A stretch of DNA of 64,000 nt from Symsagittifera roscoffensis (lineage: Eukaryota > Xenacoelomorpha > Acoela > Convolutidae): contig NC_087064.1 in the NCBI RefSeq assembly GCF_963678635.1, positions 59,096,338 through 59,160,337 on the forward strand. Direction: 5' to 3'. Under the pieces are notes generated by a model. The model was given only the letters and a program-made list of their open reading frames with translations. It was not told the origin of the DNA and did no database searches. Shown here piece after piece: positions 21,374 through 31,000 of the stretch (its first letter is position 1; every line of letters begins with the position of its first letter). The translations under genes were made by a program, and so were the position numbers.

Positions 21374-21586
21374 TTTTTGGGACTTTTCATTGTTATTGTC
21401 TCTGTTATATCTATTTTGTTTTTCTTCAGACCTAAATCTCCAGAAAAAGCAGATAATGAATGCTGTTTAATTGAAAAACCAAGAAAATACTTCAACCTAG
21501 AATGTAAACCAGTGTTCAATAACTTTTGTGCAGTTCACAAGTTTTGTGTATCGGACTTTGTTAATTCAATACCTAAATGCGCGTAA
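21374..21586 (+). CDS. Small single-pass membrane protein of the Maverick
   Basis: About 70 codons with one N-terminal helix (GLFIVIVSVISILFFF), then a soluble cysteine-rich tail (NECCLIEKPRKYFNLECKPV, NNFCAVHKFCVSDF). No ATG precedes the helix in frame; the gene probably began close to the end of the capsid-like gene and lost its start, or uses TTG at 21377. The cysteines suggest disulphides or metal binding. It sits between the capsid-like and protease genes. Confidence 0.5.
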   Translation, partial: FLGLFIVIVSVISILFFFRPKSPEKADNECCLIEKPRKYFNLECKPVFNNFCAVHKFCVSDFVNSIPKCA

Positions 21587-21670
21587 GTCAATAACTTTAG
21601 TTTTTTTCACCTTAAATTACAATATCAAACTTTCTATTTCTTTGTTTTAGATCAGCTAACAGTTGCAAAG

Positions 21671-22068
21671 ATGGATAATTTTTCACTTCTGCAAATCATT
21701 GAAAGAATTCCTGAACTCAGGTTCAAGTACATAGGATCTTACCCCTCTGATAAAGTACCTCAACTAACAAAATACTCTTTTTCAATTGTTAACTCCGCTC
21801 CAAGCAATGATAGAGGGGAGCACTAGATCATGATAGCTCGATTGAACAAAATTTACTACTTTGCTGATTGTTTGGGTCGAAAAAGAACAGCTTATTTCTT
21901 TCTAACAAAAAGTATCGGCGAATGGTTCCCAGAAAACTACAAAAAACTGATAATTTGTGTGGATTTTACGCAATTTATTCAGCATTTCTTCTTTTTAAAT
22001 TCTACCAGACAAACATGAATAATATTCATGATGTGCATGTTTTGAATTTTATCAGTAATTTTATGTAA
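21671..22068 (+). pseudogene. Maverick adenain-like cysteine protease, broken
   Basis: From ATG 21671 the frame includes FSLLQIIERIPELRFKYIGS and SAPSNDRGEH, where the histidine is the expected catalytic one. The next codon, normally tryptophan, is TAG at 21826. The frame then continues with MIARLNKIYYFADCLG. After a frameshift near 21870-21900 the catalytic-cysteine block NLCGFYAIYSAFLLFKF (about 21953) and the C terminus follow in a different frame to 22068. The H ... D/N ... C order matches the adenovirus-protease-like Maverick protease thought to process capsid proteins. The stop and frameshift inactivate it. Confidence 0.78.
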
Positions 22069-22089
22069 ATGTGTAGTTTTTCATTTGTA

Positions 22090-22672
22090 AGTGTAAAATA
22101 TTGTAGTAAATTTACTATACGATGCAGTGATTTATATACTTTGTAATTTACTTTTTTTCTCAAATTTTTGACTTTTTTCCAAGTTTCAGTAGGTTTCAGC
22201 ATAGATTCAGGTAGATAGAAAATAAGATTATCCAATAAAAATAGATCGAATTACAGCAAATCACATCGTTTTAAATTTTTTTTTTTTAATTTTCAATTTC
22301 GTGACAAAAACTCCAAGTTTTTGCACAAAAAAAATTACCATTGACTTACCATTAACCAAAAACCTAAATACATAACCTTAATTCCACAACCCACACGTAA
22401 TTAACCAGTAATCATTACTAATTAGATAACGCGTGCCAAAATTTTTGCGAAAAAATAGACTTCTCCACACAACATTTTCGTTTTTCTTACCATTATCTTA
22501 CAATCACACAAACCATAAAACCTTACCATTGGTATTCCCTATCTTAATACACTGTAGACTCTATACCCAATGTTAATACATTGCTGGAAGACCGGCTGCT
22601 CTATTCCCTATCTTAAAACATGGGGGTCATCCACCTCCCCCCCCCTCCACTTTAGCTCCAACATCTACTACT
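22090..22672. repeat. Maverick right terminal inverted repeat
   Basis: Reverse complement of the left repeats with clear divergence, ending CATCTACTACT at 22672 and followed directly by AGCAGG. The adjacent gene on the inside is the protease. Confidence 0.9.
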
Positions 22673-22678
22673 AGCAGG

Positions 22679-22909
22679 TAAGGGATCCAGGGTTAAGGTT
22701 TATTCCCGCACGAAAAATAAGGACTAATAGACGAAGCGACCGGCAGACTTAGGAAGTTCCGGAACTAAAACCCGGAAAGAGCATGCCTTTCGCTCAATAC
22801 TGTTTGGGGAGGGTGAGGTATTGTCATTTGCGGAACTTCTGTATCCTTGATTTCTATAAAGACAAGCCCCGTTTCCAAAATAGGAAGTCAATCAGAGCAA
22901 TGTACTTAC
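22679..22909. other. Spacer right of the Maverick
   Basis: Unique, relatively GC-rich sequence directly after the AGCAGG target duplication. No gene is recognised apart from the candidate exon that begins at its right side on the minus strand. Confidence 0.35.
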
Positions 22910-23057
22910 TGTGGTGCGTGCTGTCGACGTCCCTGTGTTTGACTACAAACGGAATGCCTGCCGATAGTCTCCTGCTGATCTACAGCCCTGCGAGGCCGCT
23001 TCGCTTCAATGGATCTTGGGATATGGAATTTAGCAAACAGATGTAGTCTCTCCATGT
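22910..23057 (-). CDS. Candidate host exon, 148 bp
   Basis: On the minus strand the segment is bounded by an acceptor CAATTTCAG (just above 23057) and a donor GTAAGT (22909-22904), both close to nematode consensus. One frame is open throughout, reading a short basic, glutamine-rich peptide (for example KRPRRAVDQQETIG). GC content is higher than around it. Other frames have stops. Neighbouring exons are not obvious, and the protein is not recognised. The Maverick inserted just beyond it, so the host gene, if real, may be interrupted. Confidence 0.3.
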
Positions 23058-23926
23058 CTGAAATTGAACATCGAACCTCAATATCCGGTTTTTAGAATAC
23101 TGATTAGATTAGTAATATCACTAACAGAACCCGTTCCATTGAACAGTGAATAAGACCATTTGGAAAAAATTGTCCGAAGCAGGTCGAAATTCCGCCGAGC
23201 CTCAGACACTAAGCGGAATTGGTAGGTGAGTGACAGAGCCGAGATCTTTTTCAATTCTAACCGACAAGCAAGCTTTTTTGCCATGAAAATGCATTGAGAC
23301 AATTAAAATAACCTGCATCAATTTACAAAGAGTTAAAGTATTCTATGCAAACCATTCGAAAGAAGGGTTTAAGATTTAAAACAGGCGAAAATGAGCATTT
23401 AAGAGGCGAAAATGAGCATCGCACCACTTGCCATAAAAAGATTGACTAAGATTACAAGCAAATCAAAAATTGAAAAAAAAAACATTCAAAATACGTTTTT
23501 TGTCAAAAAGTTTAAAAAATTGCAAAAAGGACAAAAATTCATGGAATAAAATAACCAGCATTGTTGGAAATTTTAAAAAGAGTTTTCAAACTGCAAAAAA
23601 AAACGAAGCTTTTAGACACGGAAGTCTAAAAAATAGTCGTCAATTTTCAAATTCCACAAAAAAAGGTCCCAACTGGAATGGAACTTCCCGGATTAGTAGT
23701 CAAGCATGGGTGTTACCACTGCTTCAAATGCACGGACCATTCCTTGCATTCTTTAATAAAACAGCTTCTGAAAATTTTGCACCACTTGCGATACAACAAT
23801 TATAGGATAAAGCACCATGACGCTTAAATATAAGCCAACAGAACTTCAAACGATTTTAAAATTGAAGAAGTGGAAAAAAGAAAAAAACAATATTTTTCGT
23901 GTTTAAATTAATTAACGTTTTCGAAA
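23058..23926. other. Unassigned AT-rich DNA left of the LTR retrotransposon
   Basis: Holds a minus frame (23078-23302) and a plus frame (23470-23805, lysine-rich) without recognisable domains. A short direct repeat AGGCGAAAATGAGCAT occurs twice near 23384 and 23408. No RNA gene is seen. Confidence 0.35.
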
Positions 23927-24858
23927 GTGTAACATTCGCCCGGAAGATACATATCGACGGATAACAAAACTAAGTCTTAAGACGACTGGCTAGCGTCTAA
24001 ACAGAGCTTTGCATGTTTTTCACCGTCTCTACCAAGCCAGTACTTTTCCGTGGTCTTTTCTAACATCGGGTCGACAAAAACGTTACTGTTCTCCGGCTTC
24101 GACCAGAACGCTCAAATTAACTGAATTACATGCAAAAATAGTGAGCTCATGGCTGGGTCTCAGTATCCCCAGACCACGAGGTCACTCCTAAAAACAGGGC
24201 TACTACTTATTATATTACTATTGTTTTTGTTCAGTAGATAAAAATCATCATCTCCATCGAAGATGGATCAACCCTCTCCCCCACTCCTAGCACCTCATCC
24301 TTGTCAAAACTAATCCAAATATCAATTAAATTCAAGTCAGGACATGACATGATGCTAAAAGTTCACACGAGTCAATAAAAGTTTTCCGTCCCGAGACCCT
24401 TCCGAATTCTTGAATCCGGTGAATCAAGCTCCTTAAGTTCGATTTCACGATAACACGGAAGGCTGGTTTCCACCCTTCACCGTTGCTCGCAACGGCCTTG
24501 CAACTATTGTAGCAGCACAATAGTTGCAACTCGGAACGTTCTCTGTAATTCGTTGTCGTCTTCTTCAATTTCGATTTCCTCAATTTCGATAAAGTTGTTC
24601 TCGTCAGCGCAACTAATGTTGTTGTGTTTTCTCTCTCGTTTTTTGTTAAAAATGGCCGTTTCAGCATTTCTCAGAAATGTTACGTCATCACTTCGAAAAT
24701 TTAAAATTTTAAAATACGGGAATATCCTGACCTTCACCGTTCTGCTAATCATCCGAATAACGTCGTTAATCCTTCAAAATCATTAACTCGGAAGGTTCAC
24801 TGCTAAAATTTCGAAGTCTGCAGAGATTGCATTTTGGCCATTCAGGTCGAATGTCACA
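23927..24858 (-). repeat. 3' LTR of the macrodomain retrotransposon
   Basis: A 932-bp direct repeat of 40568-41498, with terminal inverted TGTAACATTCG / CGAATGTCACA. Contains the conserved hairpin at 24498-24529 and the phrase CATCATCTCCATCGAAGATG near 24247. Frames of 111 and 82 codons inside it are present in both LTRs and are not taken as genes. Confidence 0.95.
24498..24529. other. Conserved LTR hairpin (13-bp perfect stem)
   Basis: TTGCAACTATTGT, a six-base loop AGCAGC, then the exact inverse. Repeated at 41138-41169 in the 5' LTR, at 43150-43181 in the forward LTR, and in diverged form at 50908-50939 and 63848-63879. A second small hairpin CGTTGC-TC-GCAACG lies just before it (24481-24494). 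The element is probably an RNA structure in the R/U region. Confidence 0.75.
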
Positions 24859-24872
24859 AACTCCCCGGACAG
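24859..24872 (-). promoter_or_regulatory. Polypurine tract-like primer next to the 3' LTR
   Basis: In the sense strand GTCCGGGGAGTT immediately precedes TGTGACATTCG, the first bases of the 3' LTR. A purine-rich run at this place is where plus-strand DNA synthesis is primed. The same 10-mer GTCCGGGGAG recurs four times inside gag-pol. Confidence 0.65.
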
Positions 24873-25679
24873 TCCGGTCAATGTCCTCATTGAATCGCGC
24901 AATATTCGTAAAATGGTTACAGTGTCATCGAACAGAATTTACAAAATGCACGAAATTACTTTTATCCACGTCACATCGACTCACTGCAGAATATAAATGG
25001 CATCATACCACATCACTATAGCCTTCAAAATCTGTCATTAATCTGCACATTGAGGATATGACTTAAGATAAAACATTTTTTCTGACTTCCAGTGTCAATG
25101 TCCCGATTAAAACTTTTTCTCCTAGATTTAAAAGGTGTTGGCTTGCAGGACAGTCCTGCCAACCAACAAGCTAAAATTATCCTACTATGCTCCTTCCCTT
25201 CGGAAATCTTGCTTGTTTATTGTCCTGAATATTAAAACTAAGAAACTTTGTGGTTAGAAAGAACAATGAAACAATCTCCCTCTTCGAGAGATTACTCAAG
25301 CCTTCCACGTCACCACAAAGTGATCAGTCTTCCTAAGTGATTAAAAACAATCATGCAGGCTGGAATATTTAAATATACTCTTCCCTCAAGCCTTTCTAAA
25401 TAAATAATAAGTGAGTGTCTCTAAAGCCACTTCAACTAAAATCAAAATGCAAATTTATAAATGCAACAATTTCAAAACTCAACAAAATGTTTCAGTTTTC
25501 AATTACAACTTGGTTGCTTGGTTTCTCACTTGAGTTTTTCACACACATAAAACAATTCTGAGTTTTGACTTTTCTTCATCATTTCTTTGTTCTCTGCTTT
25601 TTTCGTCGTTTAGAAGTTCTAAAACTTCTAAATTCTTCTAATTTTCTTTCTTGTTGCCTCTTGTTTTCTCGACCATTCG
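24873..25679. other. 3' untranslated region of the retrotransposon
   Basis: No frame is recognised between the second accessory ORF and the polypurine tract. A short hairpin GTTGGCTTGCAGGAC-A-GTCCTGCCAAC lies at 25137-25164. Confidence 0.5.
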
Positions 25680-26510
25680 TCAATGTTCCATTTCCTCCTC
25701 CTGTGATGCTGACTCCGCACTTTCGGTTTCCGTGTCTTGTAGCACGTCGTTGGCTATCTTGACGCTGTTGGAAGCCGTCCTCCAACACTTCTGCTCTTCT
25801 ACCCTCTGTTTACAGCAAGGTAGGGGATCCACGTTGGATTCTCTGTTTCTACAGAAGCTGTTGCGGAGACACAACGTCACGTTTCTCTCCAGATCTTCTT
25901 TCAGCATCTCTGCCTTCTCATTTTTACCACGCTCACTCGTTCTGGAAATTCTTTTCACGGCGGTGGTCACTGCATTCCGATGAGTCACGAGAGCTCGCTT
26001 GAAAGCTCCTGCCCCAATGTCCAGCTGATATTCACTGTACACCCTGCCGTGCTTCGACATATGCTTTTTCGCATACTCGTACAACCATGCAGTCATGTTG
26101 GCTCTGAGCCATGGCATCAATCGTTTTCTCGCCCATAACTTCTTCACTTCCATCGGAATGGTTAGAACTTTGCACATTGTCTCAAAAAGATCTAAATCTT
26201 TTAGACAATCTAATTTCCGCAATTGTTCTCTCGTCGGCGCCTCCTGCCTATTATTTTTTCTCACATGAGCTTCCAGCCATCGTATCGCCATCATAACTCC
26301 CACTATCACTATTGTTACGGGCTGTGATGAATCTGGTAAACCCATGGAGAGCAGCTCTCCAGAGTCCCAGATCAACATCAGATTACTACGCTTGGGATAC
26401 CACCAGGTCTGCAGCAAGGAGTGGCAAGGAAACTCGTCATGCGTCAAAATGATGCTCCTCCAATTACGTTTTCCCGAAGCTTCCAGCAATGGTTCCACTT
26501 CCATCATCAC
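25680..26510 (-). CDS. Retrotransposon accessory ORF B, 276 codons, unknown function
   Basis: Lies after accessory ORF A in the sense direction, its ATG about 14 bp after the ORF A stop and in another frame, so reinitiation or splicing would be needed. The protein has one hydrophobic segment (VTIVIVGVMMAIRWL, about residues 67-81), a helical middle with WARKRLMPWLRANMTAWLYE, a basic stretch, a charged coiled region (RTSERGKNEKAEMLKEDLER) and an acidic tail. No signal peptide, envelope or known domain is seen. A degraded homologue exists in the second element (52094-52470), so it is a regular part of this family. Function unknown. Confidence 0.65.
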   Translation of the reverse strand: MMMEVEPLLEASGKRNWRSIILTHDEFPCHSLLQTWWYPKRSNLMLIWDSGELLSMGLPDSSQPVTIVIVGVMMAIRWLEAHVRKNNRQEAPTREQLRKLDCLKDLDLFETMCKVLTIPMEVKKLWARKRLMPWLRANMTAWLYEYAKKHMSKHGRVYSEYQLDIGAGAFKRALVTHRNAVTTAVKRISRTSERGKNEKAEMLKEDLERNVTLCLRNSFCRNRESNVDPLPCCKQRVEEQKCWRTASNSVKIANDVLQDTETESAESASQEEEMEH

Positions 26511-26523
26511 TCGGTGGATTTCA

Positions 26524-27579
26524 TCATTCTGAATCTACTGCATTGTAATCTGTGACAGTTGATCCTCTCTGTTTCTGTTTTTCAAAGTCATTGAAGTTCC
26601 CGCTCACATATCCCATGAACTTCTTTCCTAGTATTGACTCCAACTCCTCTTTGGTCCTCTCTGGAATTGCTGAGAACATCTTACATAGTAACTCGTAAGA
26701 CTTTTCAGACATTCTCGCCAATCTCACACACTTCGGCACTGAGAAGGCTTGATCCACAATCGTTCTTGTACTCTTCACGTCCACAGCTACGAAATGTACA
26801 GGATATCTGCTCTTGCACATTGGAGCCAACGTTGAGCCCACCAAATATCGTGCTCCTGATGGTCTACAATAAGTTTCGCTGTGTCTGATGTTCATCTCTG
26901 TTTCGATTGCTTCCCTCCATTTTCCTATGTAGTTCTGCTTTAAGCGCTCAATCTCTTGACCCTGCTTTTTGTTGCAGTCTTCAAACAACTTTCTCCACAT
27001 GTCCCGATCTTCCTCCATCTGGAGCATGCTTCTGGTCATCTCGTCCAGCTCCTTCTTCGTACTTCTCAGCTGATCGTTCATCTCGTCCAGATCTTGTATG
27101 GTTTGGTTCGTCTGAACCTTCTGTGTTACTTTCGCCCTTTTTGGTGGCACAGCTGCTCTCAGTGGTGAACCAGACGAGGTCGCCTCGCTGTTCATCTCCC
27201 GATGCATTCTCGTCAGCCCAGGTTTAGGCTTAGAGGGCATTGGCATCTCACCTGGTTGGCAAGTCCTAGAACTTCCCAATCCAGGCTCATTCGCCAAGTC
27301 ACTCCCTGAGAGAGCCCCGTTTCTCCACCTCATCACTCTCATGTTCGGGCGGTCTAGTACTCCTCTTTCTCCATATGCTGCCATCAAGAGGACTTCCGTG
27401 GGGCGGTCCCCACGGTTGTCGTGCCCCAAGATGTTGATCAGGGCGGTCAGCAACATGACCACCTCTGGGTCCTCCAGAGCGAAGTCTCGTTCGATCAGCC
27501 GACGATAGATCGCATCTACCATCGGTCCTACATATGCCTCTGCCAGGTCCATCAATTCATCCAGGTTGAAGTTGTCCAT
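26524..27579 (-). CDS. Retrotransposon accessory ORF A, 351 codons, coiled-coil protein
   Basis: Starts at ATG 27579, about 390 bp after the original end of pol, and ends with two consecutive TGA codons. The N terminus is acidic and helical, followed by a low-complexity proline/arginine-rich stretch and a heptad-like coiled coil with DLDEMNDQLRSTKKELDEMT and MLQMEEDRDMWRKLFEDC (about residues 160-215). A more conserved C-terminal part contains CKSRYPVHFVAVDVKSTRTI. Fragments with the same segments occur in the second element (52472-53071). It has no membrane helix and is not an envelope protein. It may be structural or RNA-binding, but that is a guess. Confidence 0.65.
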   Translation of the reverse strand: MDNFNLDELMDLAEAYVGPMVDAIYRRLIERDFALEDPEVVMLLTALINILGHDNRGDRPTEVLLMAAYGERGVLDRPNMRVMRWRNGALSGSDLANEPGLGSSRTCQPGEMPMPSKPKPGLTRMHREMNSEATSSGSPLRAAVPPKRAKVTQKVQTNQTIQDLDEMNDQLRSTKKELDEMTRSMLQMEEDRDMWRKLFEDCNKKQGQEIERLKQNYIGKWREAIETEMNIRHSETYCRPSGARYLVGSTLAPMCKSRYPVHFVAVDVKSTRTIVDQAFSVPKCVRLARMSEKSYELLCKMFSAIPERTKEELESILGKKFMGYVSGNFNDFEKQKQRGSTVTDYNAVDSE

Positions 27580-27969
27580 TCTATTCTTTTCAAGTTTGAT
27601 TTGATTCGATTCTTTGACTCAAGTGAGTAATTTAAATGATCAATCAGGATCTAGAAAAGCAATCACGAATGTCACACTTGTCAGTTTCACCTTAACATAT
27701 ATCGTTAAAATTTGCTTAAAACAGTTCAGATAAAAAGATATTTATCCTAAAATTTATTAAAATCAATTGGTTTCTAAAATTTTGGAATTCGACCTAAGAT
27801 TGGACAGTCCAAACTTTGGATCTATTCCCAAGATCGTCATCTAGTTGTTCATGGTCACTAACCCCTACATACCCATGATCTTAATAACCTAACACATAAC
27901 ATAACATCACACACATATCACATATTACATGCAACTTGGTCTTTGGCCTAACACTCTTTCGCACATCAC
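27580..27969. other. Spacer between pol and the accessory ORFs
   Basis: AT-rich with a CA-rich run (ACACACATATCACATATTACATG near 27908). A similar CACACATATCACACA tract lies at the same place in the second element (about 53350). No gene is seen. Confidence 0.45.
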
Positions 27970-28053
27970 TCAGCCTATACTTAAGTAATATTTCTTATGT
28001 AGATGTACTTGTATGTTCGTATCAGAGAATATCACGTGTACAAGCGCGTACAA
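27970..28053 (-). pseudogene. In-frame continuation of the macrodomain after a premature stop
   Basis: After the TAA at 28054-28056 the same frame stays open for 27 codons (LYALVHVIFSDTNIQVHLHK and a short tail) before TGA at 27972-27970. The second element reads through this place with GAG and keeps the same C terminus. The stop therefore removes the final strand and helix of the macrodomain in this copy only. Confidence 0.8.
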
Positions 28054-31000
28054 TTACCGAGGATGCAGTCTTCCTCTATTTGGATCGTACACTGGAAGCG
28101 AGAGCTCCTTCACGTCCATTTCCACAAGGAAGTCCCTCAGCCTCGTCAAAGACAAGACTAGGTTTTCTGGGTCCACGTGCTGCTTCTCTGTCGCCCTCGT
28201 TACCAAGAAGCATAAGTACTTTCCCGGTATCTGCGACACCGCCGGAGGTAAGGCTGCTACGCCCCCTATCCCTGGTCTTTGCTTCCAAAGGAATTCCACG
28301 TTTTTGTATTCTCTCTTAAAGTCTGCCGCTAACGCTGTCCTAAAACTCATGTCTGCGGTGATTGTTATCGCACATGTTCTGTTTGTGAGTATGAAATCAC
28401 TGTCTGTTAGTATTATGTTACTTGAATATTCATTTGGTAAGTTAAAATATGACTCAACTACCCTGCCTATGTCAGGTTTCTTAGGTTCTTCGCCTGTTTC
28501 TGCTTCTAACTCTCCTGTTTCTCTTGCTATTCTCAATTTTTTTATTATCAGGTTTTCAGTGTGGATAAGTCCTACCCCCACTCCCCGGACAAAAATATCC
28601 ATCGGCGTCCCCGTCGATCGCATACAGGATATCAAGTCAAGGTTAGAAGCTGGAATGAGAAGTTGTCCTTCCTGGGCAGCCCAGGAAGGATCATCTCGTT
28701 CGGTCTTAATGTATTTCGCGCTTTCACGATCTACGTCTTGAATCGTAACGCTGGTCTTTTTAGGGTCTGATGTCATTTCGTTCAGCCACTCTAAGACACG
28801 CAAGTTCGTCAGGTCTTGTTCATTTGACTGCTGTTGCTCATCGTCGAATTCTACCTCGGGTTTCGACCAGTCGTCAACCCACTCATCGTTGTGATCATCG
28901 ACTATGTCAATGTCTTGTGACACGGTTATTTCCTCTAAACCCACTACTTCCTCCACTATTTTCTTTAGATCTATCCTATCCACTACAAAGTCGTCACCGT
29001 AAGGATTGTATTTCTTTCTTGGTCTCGTCCCGTCCTTCTGACGAGTCTGCATCGTGAACGGAAGGTCCGGTTCGAAGTTCTTGGGAACCTCTGTCTGTTC
29101 GGGATCCTGCCAATCTTCCTCTGCGTAGGGTAAGGTTTCATCGTCCGCTTCGATCTGTTCGTTTGGATCCAGGTCCAATGGTGTATCCGTACCTTCCTCT
29201 ACGACTTCGTTTCCATCGTTCTTCTCCCTGGTGCCTTTTTCATTGACCTCACAAGCAGGATCCATCATTAGATAATCCCCTTCTTCCATGTCTGCAGGTA
29301 TACACCAGTCTTCTGTCGATGGATTGTGTGGCTTGATGTTCTCGTAGTGGGCGGCTCGGCCAGTACTCAGTCTATAAAAGCATCCCTCCTGGTGCACCTC
29401 CGTAATCATGAAGGGTCCCCTCCATTTCTTTAGAAGTTTCTTTGTCCCTTTCGGTGGTATAACGTTCTGAAATACCCATACATAGTCTCCCACCGAGTAA
29501 GCTTTTGCGCCAGCTGCTTTCTTGTCGAATCTTTTCCTTTGCTTTGCCTGTGCTTGCTGAGTATTTCGTCTGCACAGATCGTTCAACTCCTGTTGACGTC
29601 TGATCACATCCCTTACGTAAACCTGTGGAGATGTTTTCTTTCCCTCATACTCTGGGTAGAAGAATGTCAAGGGTAAAGACTTCTCGTGTCCCGTCAGCAT
29701 CATGTGTGGACTGACTCCAGTGGTGGAATGTTGCGTGCTATTATAAGCTCCCATCACCTGTGGAAGGTATCTGTCCCAATCGGTCATGTACCTGGAACAA
29801 TATACCCTCAGCATCGACACTAACGTCCTATTCTGTCTTTCCACCAAGCCATTCGTCTGAGGGTGGTATGTCGTGGAGTGAGCCTGAGCGACCTGTGAGC
29901 GTCTCATAAGCTCTTTCGTAAGCTCTCCTACGAAAGCTGTTCCATTATCCGATTGAAACGTCATCGGACAACCATGTCTTGCTATCCACGTGTTGATCAG
30001 GTGGTCGCATGTCTCTTCCGCCGAGGCAGTTATGCAGGGCACGGCCTCTGCATACTTCGTGAAGTGATCTATCATGACCAAGACTTGGTTATAACCGCTG
30101 TCTGTCATGCATATCTTCTGGTGATCTATCTGCACCACCTCGTTGAATTCAGACGACTCAATCGATTGTAAAGGAAATCGCAACTTCCTAGGATCCTTGA
30201 CCTGTTGGCATGACAGACATGCTGTCACCCATTTCTCGCATGCCTTTTTCATCCCAGGCCACTCAAAGCGCTTCAGGATCCTCTGATACACTTTGTCGAT
30301 CCCTTGATGGCCCATCTGATCATGCGACCTGAATAATAGTTCTGTCTGATAGAGTTGCGGCAACACTATCGCGTTATATTTGTATAAGACCTTGTCTTCT
30401 TCTCTTCTCCTGCAGGCCACGATCCCGTCCTTGTTCAGATATAATCTCCCCTCCTTCTGCATGAAGTATTGTCTCAGGATCCTATAGCTGTCTTCTTCTA
30501 GGTCACCTTTGTCAGGTGCACCGTTTTCTATCCACCTTTTTAGGTTGCTTGTCATGCGATCATTTCTCTGCGCCCTTAGAAGGTCCGAGAGTCTGTATCT
30601 CGCCTTCAAGTACGTCTTCATGACTCTCATTTGACTATTCAGCTCGTTGGGCTGATGTGTGTCTTCCTCCATCTTAACGCACCAAATCTTCGCCAACGGT
30701 TGTGTTTCTTGCTGAAACGGTTGAAGATCAGTTCTGACTGCCTCTTTCTGTGTCAATAAGCTTATCGAGCGTTTCGATACCGCTATTGTCTCCAAGTCAT
30801 CCGCTGCGTTGTCAAAGACACTTTCGCTTGGTATTAGGTAGCGATCACTGTCAGGATCCTGGTACACTTCTCTGTCCAGGTCCCTTGCCCGAGTTTCCAC
30901 TAGTAGCGTGTGTATCGCTAGTTCTGACAGTTCTGATCCCGAGGTCGAATTCCTGTCGGAATAGGTATGCATTCCTGAGTTTCGGGAATCATCATCCGTC

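Larger units (their letters stand above)
3376..22678. mobile_element. Maverick/Polinton with AGCAGG target duplication and internal tandem duplication
   Basis: Mavericks are large self-synthesising DNA transposons encoding a protein-primed polymerase B, a retroviral-type integrase, an FtsK/A32-like ATPase, an adenain-like protease and capsid-like proteins, with 6-bp target duplications. All of these genes can be traced here. The left inverted repeat starts at 3382 and the right one ends at 22672. The six bases outside each are AGCAGG (3376-3381 and 22673-22678). The second left repeat at 7789 is also preceded by AGCAGG (7783-7788), as expected if the flank was duplicated. The polymerase, ATPase, integrase, protease and both capsid-like genes carry stops or frameshifts, so this copy is dead, although several small genes remain open. 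Confidence 0.93.

Noticed and set aside
23470-23805. 111-codon plus-strand ORF next to the LTR element
   Set aside because: Lysine/asparagine-rich with no domain and no splice signals; probably chance in AT-rich DNA.
24332-24752. 111- and 82-codon minus-strand ORFs within the LTR (also at 40972-41392)
   Set aside because: They lie in both LTRs only because LTRs are identical, span the hairpin, and have no counterpart in diverged LTRs.
25680-27579. Envelope gene at the usual position after pol
   Set aside because: Neither ORF has a signal peptide, a fusion peptide or a C-terminal membrane anchor.
28013-28741. 242-codon plus-strand ORF opposite the end of pol
   Set aside because: Antisense shadow of a conserved, domain-bearing minus-strand frame; serine-rich composition typical of a shadow.
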